Both the position numbers and the translations under genes were made by a program. Below the pieces are notes generated by a model. The model was not told where the DNA came from. It saw nothing but the letters and a program-made list of their open reading frames with translations, and searched no databases. Below, piece by piece: positions 31,731 through 43,615 of a DNA stretch of 64,000 nucleotides (the stretch's first letter is position 1; every line of letters starts with the position of its first letter). The stretch is taken from NCBI GenBank assembly GCA_022606425.2, contig JAHDVF020000937.1, positions 620,001 through 684,000 of the forward strand, written 5' to 3'. The stretch is from Lepidostoma basale (taxonomy: Eukaryota > Arthropoda > Insecta > Trichoptera > Lepidostomatidae).

Positions 31731-33656
31731 GCTAATATTTTGAAATTATTACTGTCATTTTGAGAACTCGTTTAAACAATTGATTTTTGATGATTCTATT
31801 TTCAAAAAATTCAGTTGTTAAATTTTTTACTACTCGTACCTAACATGAGTTCTTAAATATCGAGAAAAAAAATCTATACCGGTACCTACTGAATAAAAAC
31901 TAAAACCATTTATGTTGTTTTTGTATTGATTGATTGATTAAAAATTGCACGATACCCAATATTACAGTAGTAAAATAGTATTTTTAATGGGGTAGGTTTA
32001 TTCAATTATCTATTATATGAATGGAATATAACGTGCCTATATCTGGATAGAACTTATAGGACTGTGTCATTATAATCACCAAAAAAATTAATATAATACA
32101 TTTATTAGCGGCGGTAATGTATCGGCGCCATTTTGTTGACACGCCAATCACAGACTTAATTTTTATATTGTGATATTTAAAAAAAAATTCTGGCGCTTAT
32201 TCTTGTGAAGCATTCATAAAAAAAATATGCTGTGTTGATGTACCTATTATATTTTACTTGTGGAATAACTGACAAAAGTATTGGCTACAGATTTTGTTAA
32301 TAAGTTAACTTTAATTATTTGATTTACTAAACAGTTTAAATTGTTCACAAGGCTTTAGTAATTAAATATGAAAATATATCGTAATTTAAAATGGCTGCAG
32401 TGGGCGAATATTATGTTATATTCAAGTATAATTGAAAGCAAATGTAATTTTTTAACTTCAGCAATATGTGTATCACAATGAATTTTGCTAATTTTGTTGG
32501 TAATATAGGAATCTACTTTATCGACGAATTTTAGATGTTTCTCTTCGTTCACTTAATTTACGCCTGACGTGTGTTTTCAATTGTTTCTTAACTTATTATT
32601 GTCTCTTATAAATTAGCTACTCGTTATATACTCATTTAATGAAGTAATTCCGACATTAGATACAAAAGGTACCCAATAAAGACTAAAATCAAAATAGCCC
32701 TACTGTTCCGCTTTTAACCGTCGCGTTGCCATGTGGTCAATTGAGTTTCCACTGCCAATTTAAAGTTGATTTTCTTAAAACCTATGGACCCTAATATTAT
32801 AAAAAAAATTGTAATCCTCCATTGAAGTGTTCTCAATATTTCGTAATAAAAAAAAAGCAAAAAATTACTTCCTTCATCCCAAAAAAAAAAAATTTCTAAG
32901 ACTGCCCTCACTTTCATTCGTGTTAAGGTAGAATTTGTTTTGCTAATATTTACAACTTTATCAAAAGTGACAAATACTTACTCGCTGTTTTGAACGTATT
33001 ATAAATTATATGTTTGGCCTTTTCTCATAGGTACGTAATAATACCGACTGTGGACGGAAACGCAGCACGCAACTTAATAATATCAGAACTGTGAAAATAT
33101 TAACACTTTACCAAAAGGGACAAATATTAATACGTACTCGTTGTCTTGAACGTACTATACATTTTGCCTAGGTGCCTTTATCATACGTAAAATCTCGTAA
33201 AGTCTCGCGCCGCCGGCCGCGGCGCGGCGCGGCGGGGCGAGACAAGTTTATACTTGATGTCAGTTGCTCGTATGCTGTGACGCATTCCATATCAGAAATC
33301 GCATGGTTCCAGAAAAAAAAAATAATGATATGTTTTTCAAATAATCCACGTATGTTATAGATATCGATCTATTCCTAATGAAATTCCCTACAAGATGACA
33401 TAAATTAAATTTTGATTAATCGAGTCATATGCTTGATATTTAGATAAAGTTAGCGGTAAACTGAATTGACCACATGGGAGCGAGCGTTTTGTTTTGAACA
33501 CGGTACGTTAAGGGTTAACTTTCTGTAATGTAAATGACAAAATAAGTTTAAAAAAACGCAAAAACATGTTTTTAAACAAATAGATCTATTTGTAAACCAT
33601 TATAAATTATCATATTTAATATATTATTATAAATATTCGAATAGTTAATTTATCTT
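31731..33656. other. Region upstream of gene B and downstream of gene C
   Basis: Gene B starts at 31730 and reads left; gene C ends at 33657. The promoter and 5' UTR of gene B should be here, but no TATA or initiator stands out. It has an imperfect 90-base tandem duplication (32949-33038 and 33100-33190) sharing AACTTTATCAAAAGTGACAA and CTTACTCGCTGTTTTGAACG. It also has a 45-base GC-rich inverted repeat (33201-33245), unlike anything else in the window. The rest is AT-rich without recognised features. Confidence 0.5.
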
Positions 33657-36600
33657 CTATAGGCGGGTACACTCGATTAGTGTGTTTTCTTCTTTATTTT
33701 TCTCTGTTGGCAGAAGGAAGCAGAAGAGGAAACAAACTGAAAAAAGAAATCAAATTCAAAACTCGAACATGGGAATATCTGTTGTATGATAATTCCCCTT
33801 AATAAAATATTATCATGTCATACTTAAGAGTACACTGCCGAATCCATACAAGTTTCCTGGGCAGTAGACTTCCATTACAACTCCAACAATGTTTGACCCT
33901 ATAGTGGAACCAATTCTGCCGAATATCATCATCATGGAAATCGCCATGGCTCTAGAAAAACAAACCACACAGAATGTCAAAATAAGTAATCCGTTTTCAA
34001 AATGCTGTAATTATAAATGAAAACATAGTTTTGTTGAATTAAAGCAGTGATTTTATGAATTAAAACAACGTTTTTATAAATCAAAACAATGTTTTATGAA
34101 TCAAAGCAGTGTTTTTATGAATTAAAATACTATTTTCAAAAGCGGAAAAACAGTGTATTCATATATAAAATAACCTCACTTTGGATTTCCATAGCGTTTA
34201 CGCTGCAAGTTAATCTAAAATCTACAGAACAATTTACTCGTTTTCCCAGACACTGACTATCTTGATTTCATATGTTTTATCGCTGAGTTTCATTAATTGT
34301 TTTATAGTATCACAAAAATGTAGTCAGTCGTTTTTCTGTCTTTCAATGGGGTGGTATTTTTTAATATATGATAATGTATTGGGAAGCTCTTTCCATGTTT
34401 GTCCCTAGCGTGACATCAACAACCTATTTTAATATTTTCTTATGAAGGACTTAATTTGTTGTGTGGCATTATTAAAAATAATTTATAACGTATATACTTT
34501 ATTTTTATACCATTTGATTTTGTTTTATCGAACTCCTCCGAACAGATTTCATTCATTTTGTTTTTTGTAATCCTGACGAAACCCCGGCGGGAGTGAAAAC
34601 AGGGATGGTGTAAGAACATAGTACTAAGTGTTTTAAATCATTTTAATATTGGCAAATAGTACCCACCTGCTATTACAACTCATGTAACCAATAATTCAAA
34701 TATGATACCTGTAGTTCGTAGGTAAGACTTCCACGGTATATGCGTTCACGACTCCAACAAGCATTCCGCATATCTGGATCGAGGTGTAAAATACCCAGGA
34801 GAGCCAGGGATTCCGGATCCAATTGGATAGCATTATGGCTAAGCCACAGCCACCCAGGATGATCATGAGAGCGGTCTTCTTCGTTATAAATCGGAGAGCA
34901 ATAGCCAGGATGATGTTGGTGAAGCCCACAATGATGCATATGTAAAGCATCATCGGATAGGTGCTCACATTCAATGTATCATTGCATTCACCGGACAGCT
35001 AAAAAAAAACATTTTTGATACTCTTTAGATTATATTATTAAAATTGACACAGCTAAAATGTTTGAAGTCATAATATTCTATGCACTTGTTCTAAGCGTTA
35101 GCTTTTGCGTCATGATGCCAATGTTAGAATACGAAATTTCAAAATCTAGTTAAAATGTGTCTAATGTAATGACGATGTAGAACGTGATCATCAGTGGCGG
35201 TACTCCCATAGAAGCCCAGAAGCCCGGCTTGCGTAAGAAATTTTGAATCAAAACCTCTTCTGGCTTACAGAGGGTTCAGCTATTGTGGCTATTCCTCTTA
35301 CGTCTGATGGGAACATTGTTGGAAGGTGATTTGATGGGTTATTGGTTTATGCGGGGGCATGGTAACTTAGATTTGGGGGTTTTGATTCAAAATTTCTTAC
35401 GCAAGTCGGGCTTCTGGGCTTCTATAGGAGTACCGCCACTGGTGATCATAAGGATGAAGATAAGGTTAATAAAAAGGTTAAGGTTATTAAGAAGTTATCA
35501 ACCGTTGAGAGAATGATGACAAAGACGAAATTGATAATGCGATTGGTGAGAATCACAGTGATGTTGTTGACGATGATGATATTGATGATGGTAAGGATAA
35601 TAAAGATGGAAAGGATAGAGATGATAAAGACGACGAGGATGTGAAGAATAAAGAAGAGATAGATAGTTATGATATATATGAGAATTATGCAGATATCGAT
35701 GACGGAGACGATCATGATAATGATGATGAAGATATTTTGGTTAATTATATGAAAGGTGATGATGAAGCGAACTATGTTGTTGAAAGTGTTGACGATAATA
35801 ATTTTCATGATATCTATGTTATATTATAGATTTCTTACAAGGGTGCTGGTAAAATTATGCTTACAGTCGAATTTTTCTGATTTTCAATTTCACTCCTCAC
35901 ATGCATCAGTTCACAGAACAGTTTATTTTCAGAATCGATTTCATTCAGACCGATGTAAAAACGATCAATCGAATCTGGTAGCCACAAGTAGAAGGCGTTT
36001 GCGCTGAAACGGTAAGTCATGCACTGTTTAGAATGGTATTTGGGCAGCAAACTTTTAAAACCAACTGCCTATTTATAATGGTACGTACCAAGTGAATATC
36101 CCAAACATGAACACGCAAAATATTGACATGTATTTGAGCAAAGGAGGCTGGAACAGTGGTACAGTCTGCTCTTTAATAGACTGCCATAGAGAGACGTTTT
36201 TGGATCCAATCTTGTCCATATCATCTAGAATAAGCGCGTCTACCTGGAAAATGATTGTTTAAGAGTCATTTAAATTTAGAAGACAAACAGAAAAAATAGT
36301 TAATTAATGCTGCTAGTGAGATTTCGTTACTTCAGAAAAAAAACCTAGCTCTGGAGACTTTTAAGTAACACGAAAATCTTTACAACATTATGAATGTATA
36401 CAAATACTTGTAGACGAACAACTGGATTTCACCCATTGCGGGCTATCAATTCAAGAATCAATTGTATCTCAATAGAGACGAAGATGCAAATTGGAAACAG
36501 AATATGGTTGATCGAGGTGTTTACAGGACTTATGACCTGTCATTGGTTGGGTTAAGCGCACGTTTTGTGTAATACAACATTCCCCATTCCACCTTTTTTC

Positions 36601-39600
36601 TTATGACCACCATGTCTGACAAATTTTTGGAAGTTGTATATATAATATGTTAATCTGTAAGATCACCCTTTACATGTTAGTTTTTGCAATCTACAGACTA
36701 ACGCCATATATGAAGATTGTATTTAAAAAAGATTGCAAAAACTACCATGTAAAGGGTGGTCTTACAGATTAACATATATACAACTTCCAAAAATTTGTCA
36801 GACATGGTGGTCATAAGAAAAAAGGTGGAATGGGGAATGTTGTATTACACAAAGCGTGCGCTTAACCCAACCAATGACAGGTCATAAGTCCTGTAAACAC
36901 CTCGATCAACCATATTCTGTTTCCATTTTGCATCTTCGTCTCTATTGAGATACAATTGATTCGAAAATCTTTATTTGCTTTCATCTTGGTGTACGAGTAT
37001 ATTAAAGATTGACCAAAAACTCTTTCAAGTCTGTGGTATCATATAAGCAAATAAGTATTTACTAATGTATCGTCCATGGAATCGATATTTTCATATGATT
37101 ATACTAAGCCGAGTCTTTTAAAGTCTTTTGTCAAAATTTTCAATATTAAAAAAAAAATCTTTTTCGAAGTGTTAAAGATTTCAAAAGTACCTTTTATGAA
37201 GGTAAATTACTCACCTTAAATTCAGACTCCGGTTTTTTGGTATTAAGACGGAACACAAGTTTCAAAAACGCCAACGTTTCTTCATTCCTCTCTTGGCTCA
37301 TGAGGTACTTAGGGCTTTCGGGGGCCTTAATGAATACTAGAGTCACGAGGAAGAATGGCAAAGCATAGCAGATTACCATCAATCTCCAAGGCCTGAAGAA
37401 TATTCCGAGGAGAGGTATGTACACATTAAAGTCTAGAGAGAGTATCCCCCAGGCGAGTACTACAAAAACATTGGAACACAATGAGACAGGTCAAGAATGA
37501 TTGTGAAGAGATAACAGAAGGGCATCTACGTTCGATAACTCGACATGCAGAGGAACCCTTCAATAAGATAGTCATGCATGCAGCGGGTTATTGAAGCAGA
37601 CATGATAAGAAGACGAAAATAAGGAATCATTTCTATAACTCACGTGTTGACATCCCGGTGCTAAAGATAGTGATTGAAGACATAATTGAGATCATAGAGT
37701 CAACATACTTCTTCGGGATGAATTCTCCGTAGTAAGGGTACATGATTGTGTTAGCTCCGGACAAGCTGAAAATGGAATTCCATTATAACAATGCCAACAA
37801 TCTGAATGTGGTTTGCTAATCCTATTTATGTAATAAGGTGTGAAAATAAAAAGGAATAGATTCATGCGCTCTAAATAAGGGTAAATAATGCATTGGCCAA
37901 AATACAATGAGGTGGATCTAAAACCTTTACAAAAAAAACTTTGCAAGACAGAAAAAAACGTGTATATACTTATGTACGAACGTAAGAAGTAATTCTTCTT
38001 TGGTGTAACAAATTACATATATATTTTTTTAAATGTTTTTAAACACAAGTCTTGTCACTGATATTTTTTTTACTGCACAATGAATTAGTTATTTACCTTT
38101 GATGGCTAACTACATCATTTAACTTCAAAAACTGTGTTTTGTATTACTTATATTCGAATTATTGTACTAATACATTCGATACAGGTTCTTTCTTTTTATT
38201 AAAAAGTTTTTACAAATAATATGGCGGGGAGAGTTCGAAATTATCCCACTAATAAGTGACAGTTCGTTGTTGTCCTTCTACATCAAATTAAATATGCGAT
38301 TAAAAAAATTCTAACTAGAAGGATTTGAATCAATGACATTAGAAGTTATTTTACAATCTTAAATATGAGCAGAAAATAGCTCATTATTATGAAGAAGGAA
38401 TCTGGTCGTGTCCAGGCTTGAACCTAAGTCCCCTGGGTCAGGAGCCAAGCGTTTTGTCCCCTAGACTCTAGACCATCACCCGATGATGGCATCTGATGCA
38501 AACCTTAACTTTGTTTTCAGGGTTCTTTTGCAGCCTAATAATTGGAGGCTGCGTTTCCATAGCACTAATTCATAGCCATTTACGTCTAGCTACTATTCTT
38601 CTGACTGGGTCTACATCTGCCTTAGCTCAGAGAACGGCAATAGACCTAATGTCTCGGCCAGCAGAACTTGCATATTTTACAATAATGGTATACTTGATGA
38701 ATACAAACTCCTACAATGTAGCGCCAAGTAGCCTCATGATGACGAATGAGATGAGATTGGGACAAAGGCCGGAGATGATAGAGCAGGTGCAAGCCATTGG
38801 CATGGCTATCATCAGCATTTTCTTCCGCCCTCTGGTATCCGCGAGGAAACCCCACAACTGGGATGTGAGGATCATACCTGAAGAGAAGTATTTCAATAAT
38901 AACACGAATAATTTGGCACTATATTATGAAATAGTCCAATGTTTTGGCCAAAACAAACATTATTAAATGTTAAAATTTATATCACTGTTATGATTTTACA
39001 ATTTTTTAATGGACGTATGGAAGTATATATGTATGGAAGCGTAATTTTTTAATGGACTTTTGTTTGGATACATGGATGAATAAAAAATGGTTAATAAAGT
39101 ATACGGTAACGATGTAAATAGACTACGGAGTTGAGGAAGACCGAGGCAGAGTGGAAAGAGCTCTGACTTTCATACAGAAGGTCCCGGGTTCGATTCCCGG
39201 CGATGGCAGTGTGATTGTGACACTGTCTTTGGTCTGGTGTAGAATTCACGTGACAATAAAATGGCGATAGATTGGCTACCTATCACATGTCATAAGAATC
39301 AATATAATAGCTAAAATACATTGTATACAGTAATTGGGTTCAAACGATCCGTTGTATACAAGAAAAAAAAAACATGGCATAGCCAAATTGACCAACCTTT
39401 TAAGGTCAGTCATATTATTGTAGAATTTGGAAGAAGACGTGCGTGTATGACTCGCTGTATGAATGTGAAGATATCTAGATAGGCGTGTCAGGATAGAATA
39501 GTATGGCAGTCTATTCTTTTTTCCCTACACTTGGGGGGAAAGGCGTGATTGTTTGTTGTGGTTAAAAAAAAACCAATAAATCACGAATATTAAAGTATAG

Positions 39601-42600
39601 TGTCCCGATGCAGATAATTTTGTGAAAAATTGAAGATATACATTTCCAATAACTTGTTAATTTTGAATGGGTGATGCAACGCCATACTTTAGATTCAAGT
39701 TGTCCAGAAAACCCTTATATACGAGTACAATATAATACTTGTAGTTTAAGGATTAATTGTATCTCAATAGAGACGAAGATGCAAATTGGAAACAGAATAT
39801 TTCAGAACTTGTAGTTTACTTAGGTGCCCAGAGAAATTCACGACGTTCCTATTCAATTGTTAGATATAAATATAATTCTAACAAACTAAATAACCATCAC
39901 GCCGTCTCCCGGAATAGGTAGGCAGGAAGAACGGACCGCCTTAATGTTCTTTTGTGACATATTTTCTCGATTCCTCAACATTCATACATCGTGTCATGCT
40001 CGAACGTCGATTTCTGCGGCTCCTCACGTGGCCGACTTTTAATATTTGATTTATTTGATGGTACCACGTTTTCGGTCTTTCTATATTTCTAGTTTCGTTT
40101 ACATCGTCAACATATGCTTTTTACCATTAATTTTTTCCATGTGTCCAAACCATCTTAATGATCCTTTCATTATTTCACTTTTTTATAGCACTTTCATTCG
40201 CAATGCATTCAATTATATTTTCATTCGACACTATCATACACAGATTTTCTAGATATTCTTCTAAGAGATTTCATTTCTACTGCATTTTATTTTACTTTCA
40301 TCCTTCTTTTGCCAGTTCACTTCCATACATAAAGGTCAGTACAAGAACACCATTGTGCACCGCCCTTTTAGATTTTTGGATAGGCTTATGTTAACGATGA
40401 TAATTCTATTTTTAAAAGTTATTGATATTAGTTTTACCTATGAAGGGTAGAGCTCCTACCCATCCTTTGTTAGCCAAGGTGAGCCCAAGGTCACACTGTG
40501 AAGCTGGAAGGATAAAGCCGAAGGAGATGGTTTCCAGGACAACCGCCATCATCATGAATCCACACAGTAAGGTCATCAGCATATTGTACGTCCCGAAACC
40601 TAAAAAATGTATATCATTAGTCAAACCCTTTATAAAACAATAATAATAATTAAATAAAACGATGCTATTTTTTATAACTACTTTATTTCTACAGTGACCA
40701 GTTTCGCCAGGCTCGCTGACATCGACAGACTGGTCATCGACGCTGAAAACCCGTCGTTTTATTGAATTATTTTTTGAAATGAACTTCCACCAAAATATAT
40801 TTCAGTTAAATCATTTTATCACAACCGCCCTACTTTTGGGTAATTTTCCGAGAAACATGCAAAAAGCGGGTTTTTTATTAATGAAATTTAATTATATATT
40901 AATTTTATTTTTTTAAATTACGAAACGTCAAATACTCGGCCGCACACTTCGCCTGCCTCTTGTAAAACTATCATATTTATGAAGACTTGTACTCGAGTGT
41001 TGTTGGCACACGCGCGTATCCCTAACAGTTTGTACATTTTAGGTACATTACTTTTTCTCAAGCGCGTACGTGATACGGGACAGCGCAGAATGGTACAGTC
41101 ACAGTGAACGTATCATATACGTTCAAATACGTAGGGTGGTTAAAACAACAATGTTCCAAAAATATACTGATTATTTTATTAAACGTTGATATTACATTTA
41201 ACATTCTTGTTCTTGGTAAATCATGATAAGTATTTTTTTTATATTGAGGTGTTTTAATAGTAACACCTGATAAGAATACATAGTTGTGCAATGTGTACAT
41301 TGTTTTACAGATGATGAAGTTGTAGAGCCTTCGAGATAAATAAACTCGCAGACTAAAACTAGGAGATAAAATGCTTGGCTCCTGGTCCATGGGACTTGGG
41401 TTCAAGCCTGATTACGACCAGATTCCCATTTCATAATTATGAGCAATTTTATCAGTGCATCAGTTTATATATCTCAAAAGATATTACAAACATAATTATA
41501 GTTTAAGGCATCTATTGTATTTGAGAAATGGTTAAGTTCTACTTTAGGAAGACAAGATACTCTCTAAAGTTAAGAGTATTTGTCTTCTGAACGTACTTTC
41601 ACAAATATGAAAGACGTCGATATCCGAGGTAATCTTGTTCAGCAGACTGATTGCTCTTTCCACCGGTATAATTAGAGGGAGGTTGGTTCTTGCGGCCGGC
41701 AGAAAGAATAATCTTTATGAACAATATTTTCTGCTCATATTGTAGATTGTAAAATCAACTCTAAGGCCATCTTAAAAAATAAAAAAGCAGTGTCATAAAT
41801 TATAAAAAATTCACATTCCTTAAGTTTTATAATAATTTATATACATGACTTGATAATAAAACGTGAATTAATTATTAAAATTTTAAGGTCAGCCATGTTA
41901 GAAGTCGAAAGAATCGATGTGCATGTATGACTAGCTCTATGAATGTGGAGGAAGTTATAGAGTGTGTGAGGATAGTGTAGTGTGGCGGTTTATAACCTAA
42001 CCTATCCTACCCTTCTAGGGAAACGGCGTGATGGTGATTGTGGTCGTTGTTTGTTTTTCTGTGTCTTATTATTGGACCAATTCTATTACTTTTAAATGAA
42101 GGTTTGTTTGAAGACCATTATAAAGCTATCAATTTTAGATCAGGAAAAGTATTTTTTATATTTTGAAGACATTAAGTAAATAGTTATTTCATTCATTAAA
42201 TAAAACAATTACGATTAGTAAAAATAATGCAAACTATCAAGTGCATTGTTTACTACTTGAAATTGTGATCACTAATTGTAATTAAGATAGTTTAATGAAG
42301 TTGAATATTAAAAATTAAATTAACACCTCTTTTCAGGGTAAAAAATGCATGGTTTTTAGATGTTCTAAGTGTATAAACATATCGATTTATTTTTTCATAA
42401 TTATTATTGTCCTTATACTAGCAAAATTAGTAATGTTAAAATTATGCTGTTTTCGGTTAGAAAGTGGATAGAATTTAATATCTCTATGGTCCGACTAAAA
42501 ATATTTCTAGTCTATTGCAATGTATCAACATTTGAAGAAAATTTTGCTTAATTTTTTTTACTGGCAAGACACATTAAGTGACTTGAAGTTTTCTCACAAG

Positions 42601-42800
42601 GATTTGACTAAACATGGATATATTATTTTCAAATATTAATTTCATGCATAGTTTTGAACTAATACATTAGCGAAAAATATTAATGATAAATTCTTACCTG
42701 TGAGGTCTAAAGCATCGTTGAATTTTAGCAAATATTTATCTTTTTTGATTTCCACTCCTTGGCTAATGGTTGCAATTTTAGAATTTCTAGACAGACTCAT
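33657..42800 (-). CDS. SV2-like major facilitator transporter, gene C (complete, 10 exons)
   Basis: Complete paralogue on the minus strand. Exons in transcript order: 42800-42698, 40599-40438, 38877-38715, 37765-37644, 37459-37215, 36243-36089, 36003-35865, 34998-34709, 33951-33824, 33736-33657. They sum to 1587 nt, 528 residues plus TAG, with every junction GT-AG and phases 1,1,2,1,0,2,0,2,1. The N-terminal cytoplasmic part is longer than in A and B and contains KYLLKFNDALDLTG. Exon 2 has PASQCDLGLTLANKGW; exon 3 has SQLWGFLADTRGRKKML; exon 4 has YPYYGEFIPKKYVDSM; exon 5 has FRPWRLMVI and IKAPESPKYL; exon 7 has YLWLPDSIDRFYIGL; exon 8 has MLYICIIVGFTNIIL and VLPTNYR; exon 9 is RAMAISMMMIFGRIG; exon 10 is ICFLFCFLLPTEKNKE with a charged tail. 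Roughly 12 membrane segments, as is usual for the MFS. Closest to gene D: identical lengths of exons 4-9. Substrate unknown. Confidence 0.92.
34031..34135. repeat. About 26-bp tandem repeat, four to five copies
   Basis: Units vary around TGAATTAAAGCAGTGTTTTTA, alternating AAAGCAGTG and AAAACAATG. In intron 8 of gene C, just upstream of exon 9. Confidence 0.7.
35192..35441. mobile_element. Non-autonomous hAT-type MITE with 8-bp target duplication
   Basis: A 250-bp element with long inverted ends CAGTGGCGGTACTCCCATAG and CTATAGGAGTACCGCCACTG. Both sides are flanked by the same 8 bases, GTGATCAT (35184-35191 and 35442-35449). CAGTGGCG ends with 8-bp duplications are the hallmark of hAT transposons. 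Arms extend about 70 bases. It lies in intron 7 of gene C. Confidence 0.9.
35455..35825. repeat. Degenerate GAT/GAC-rich simple repeat
   Basis: Long purine-biased stretch with units such as GATGATGATATTGATGATGG. It leaves open frames on both strands (acidic D-rich on plus, I-rich on minus) with no gene-like content. It begins right after the hAT MITE in intron 7 of gene C. Confidence 0.8.
36456..36961. repeat. Long palindrome of about 505 bp in intron 5 of gene C
   Basis: The left arm begins CAATTGTATCTCAATAGAGA and the right arm ends TCTCTATTGAGATACAATTG. Inner blocks AGGACTTATGACCTGTCATT / AATGACAGGTCATAAGTCCT and AAATTTTTGGAAGTTGTATA / TATACAACTTCCAAAAATTT also pair. Arms about 230 bases each. 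One arm recurs in intron 5 of gene B (22340-22555) and a 55-base end at 39748-39802. Confidence 0.85.
38295..38485 (-). mobile_element. tRNA-derived SINE (GGTCTAGGGG family) in intron 3 of gene C
   Basis: Given strand: TTGAATCAATGACATTAGAA, TTTTACAATCTTAAATATGA, TAGCTCATTATTATGAAGAA, CCAGGCTTGAACCTAAGTCC and CCTAGACCATCACCCGATG. Read on the minus strand this is a tRNA-like head with A and B boxes followed by the family tail. It lies between exons 3 and 4 of gene C. Confidence 0.75.
39062..39560 (+). mobile_element. LINE tail (TTAG family) split by a SINE
   Basis: LINE blocks at 39062-39144 (GGATACATGGATGAATAAAA, GAGGAAGACCGAGG) continue after the SINE at about 39373 (AAAACATGGCATAGCCAAAT, GTGTCAGGATAGAATAGTAT, GGCGTGATTG). 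In other copies GACCGAGG is followed directly by AAAACGTGGCACG, so the SINE landed in the LINE. Intron 2 of gene C. Confidence 0.72.
39145..39372 (+). mobile_element. tRNA-derived SINE, near full length, nested in a LINE
   Basis: Head GAGGCAGAGTGGAAAGAGCT (A-box-like) and GTCCCGGGTTCGATTCCCGG (B-box), then CAGTGTGATTGTGACACTGT, GTGACAATAAAATGGCGATA, ATCACATGTCATAAGAATCA, ATTGGGTTCAAACGATCCGT and oligo-A. The tRNA part no longer makes a full cloverleaf, so this is a SINE and not a tRNA gene. Confidence 0.82.
39885..40375 (-). mobile_element. LINE tail (TTAG family) in intron 2 of gene C
   Basis: Given strand: CTAAATAACCATCACGCCGT, GGTAGGCAGGAAGAACGGAC, CATACATCGTGTCATGCTCG, CCATGTGTCCAAACCATCTT and CTTTCATCCTTCTTTTGCCA, the reverse of the RT C-terminal order. 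Frames broken. Confidence 0.68.
41340..41445 (+). mobile_element. tRNA-derived SINE head (GGTCTAGGGG family), partial
   Basis: Plus strand: AACTAGGAGATAAAATGCTT, TGGCTCCTGGTCCATGGGAC, TTGGGTTCAAGCCTGATTAC, GACCAGATTCCCATTTCATA. Same family as 38295-38485 but on the other strand. Intron 1 of gene C. Confidence 0.65.
41880..42030 (+). mobile_element. LINE tail (TTAG family), short, in intron 1 of gene C
   Basis: Blocks AAGGTCAGCCATGTTAGAAG, GTGTGCATGTATGACTAGCT-like, GTGTGAGGATAGTGTAGTGT and GGGAAACGGCGTGATGGTG. No TTAG tail survives. Confidence 0.55.
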
Positions 42801-43615
42801 GATGAATTTAGTTTTTCACAGGTTTTGACACAGAACTTTTGATATTTGCAGAAGACACAATAAATTTACGATATTCTTCTCGAGCACTTTAGTCCCAGTC
42901 GGCTTGCAATGAAGGTAATTTAAGTCATTATGCATTCCTGATTCTATGATCATTAGATATACAATCAATACATTGTTCAGTATACTGCTCGTGTATTATT
43001 GTTTAAGTGTAACGTTGTATACTGCCGACAGGTATATCGTAACTAAGTTCTGAAAAGTAATCTGGAAGTGCATCATACGCGACTCCATTTGTGTTGAGGT
43101 TTTCTTCCTGTTTTCTTAGATGACCGAGCACTCCTCGTGCTACAGGGCCGTATTTAGAATACATCAACACCATCATCAACACATCAATTTCAAAATGTAC
43201 AAATTATAATTCTGCCCTTACTTTTTGTTCCTTTAACTCTCTCGAAAATATGCGAACAATTAACGATATGATGTTGCTTCACAAAATTATTCACTCCAAA
43301 ATAGACAACTCCGAACTTCTTAGAAAAAACTATTACTGAATACCACTATGCTTCGCACAAGACACATTGCGAACCAAATATTCCACCTTACTGCTTATCG
43401 GACAAACTACGCTCAGAGCGCGGCAATGTACCGGATATGCGACATGTACAATAAGTGCTAATAAAATCGACGTGTTCTATCTTAATGAAAGTTTTTAAAA
43501 AAAAAATGGTTGGAGCAACCCTTCGAGGCGAAAGTAACTATGTTACTCTACTTATTTTATTTTATTTTTTAAATATTTTATTTCATCTTTAATTATTCAT
43601 TATTATTAGTAATAC

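Noticed and set aside
35446..35829. Open frames of 120 (minus, isoleucine-rich) and 62 codons (plus, aspartate-rich)
   Set aside because: They are a consequence of a GAT/GAC-rich simple repeat in intron 7 of gene C; no start context or domain.
38496..38966. Plus-strand 156-codon open frame
   Set aside because: Antisense to exon 3 of gene C, which carries the MFS motif WGFLADTRGRKKML on the minus strand.
39145..39230. tRNA-like sequences with A and B boxes (also at 52640-52704, 53000-53075 and 38430-38485)
   Set aside because: Acceptor stems do not close and each is followed by a shared body and A-rich tail at several loci, so these are SINE heads and not functional tRNA genes.
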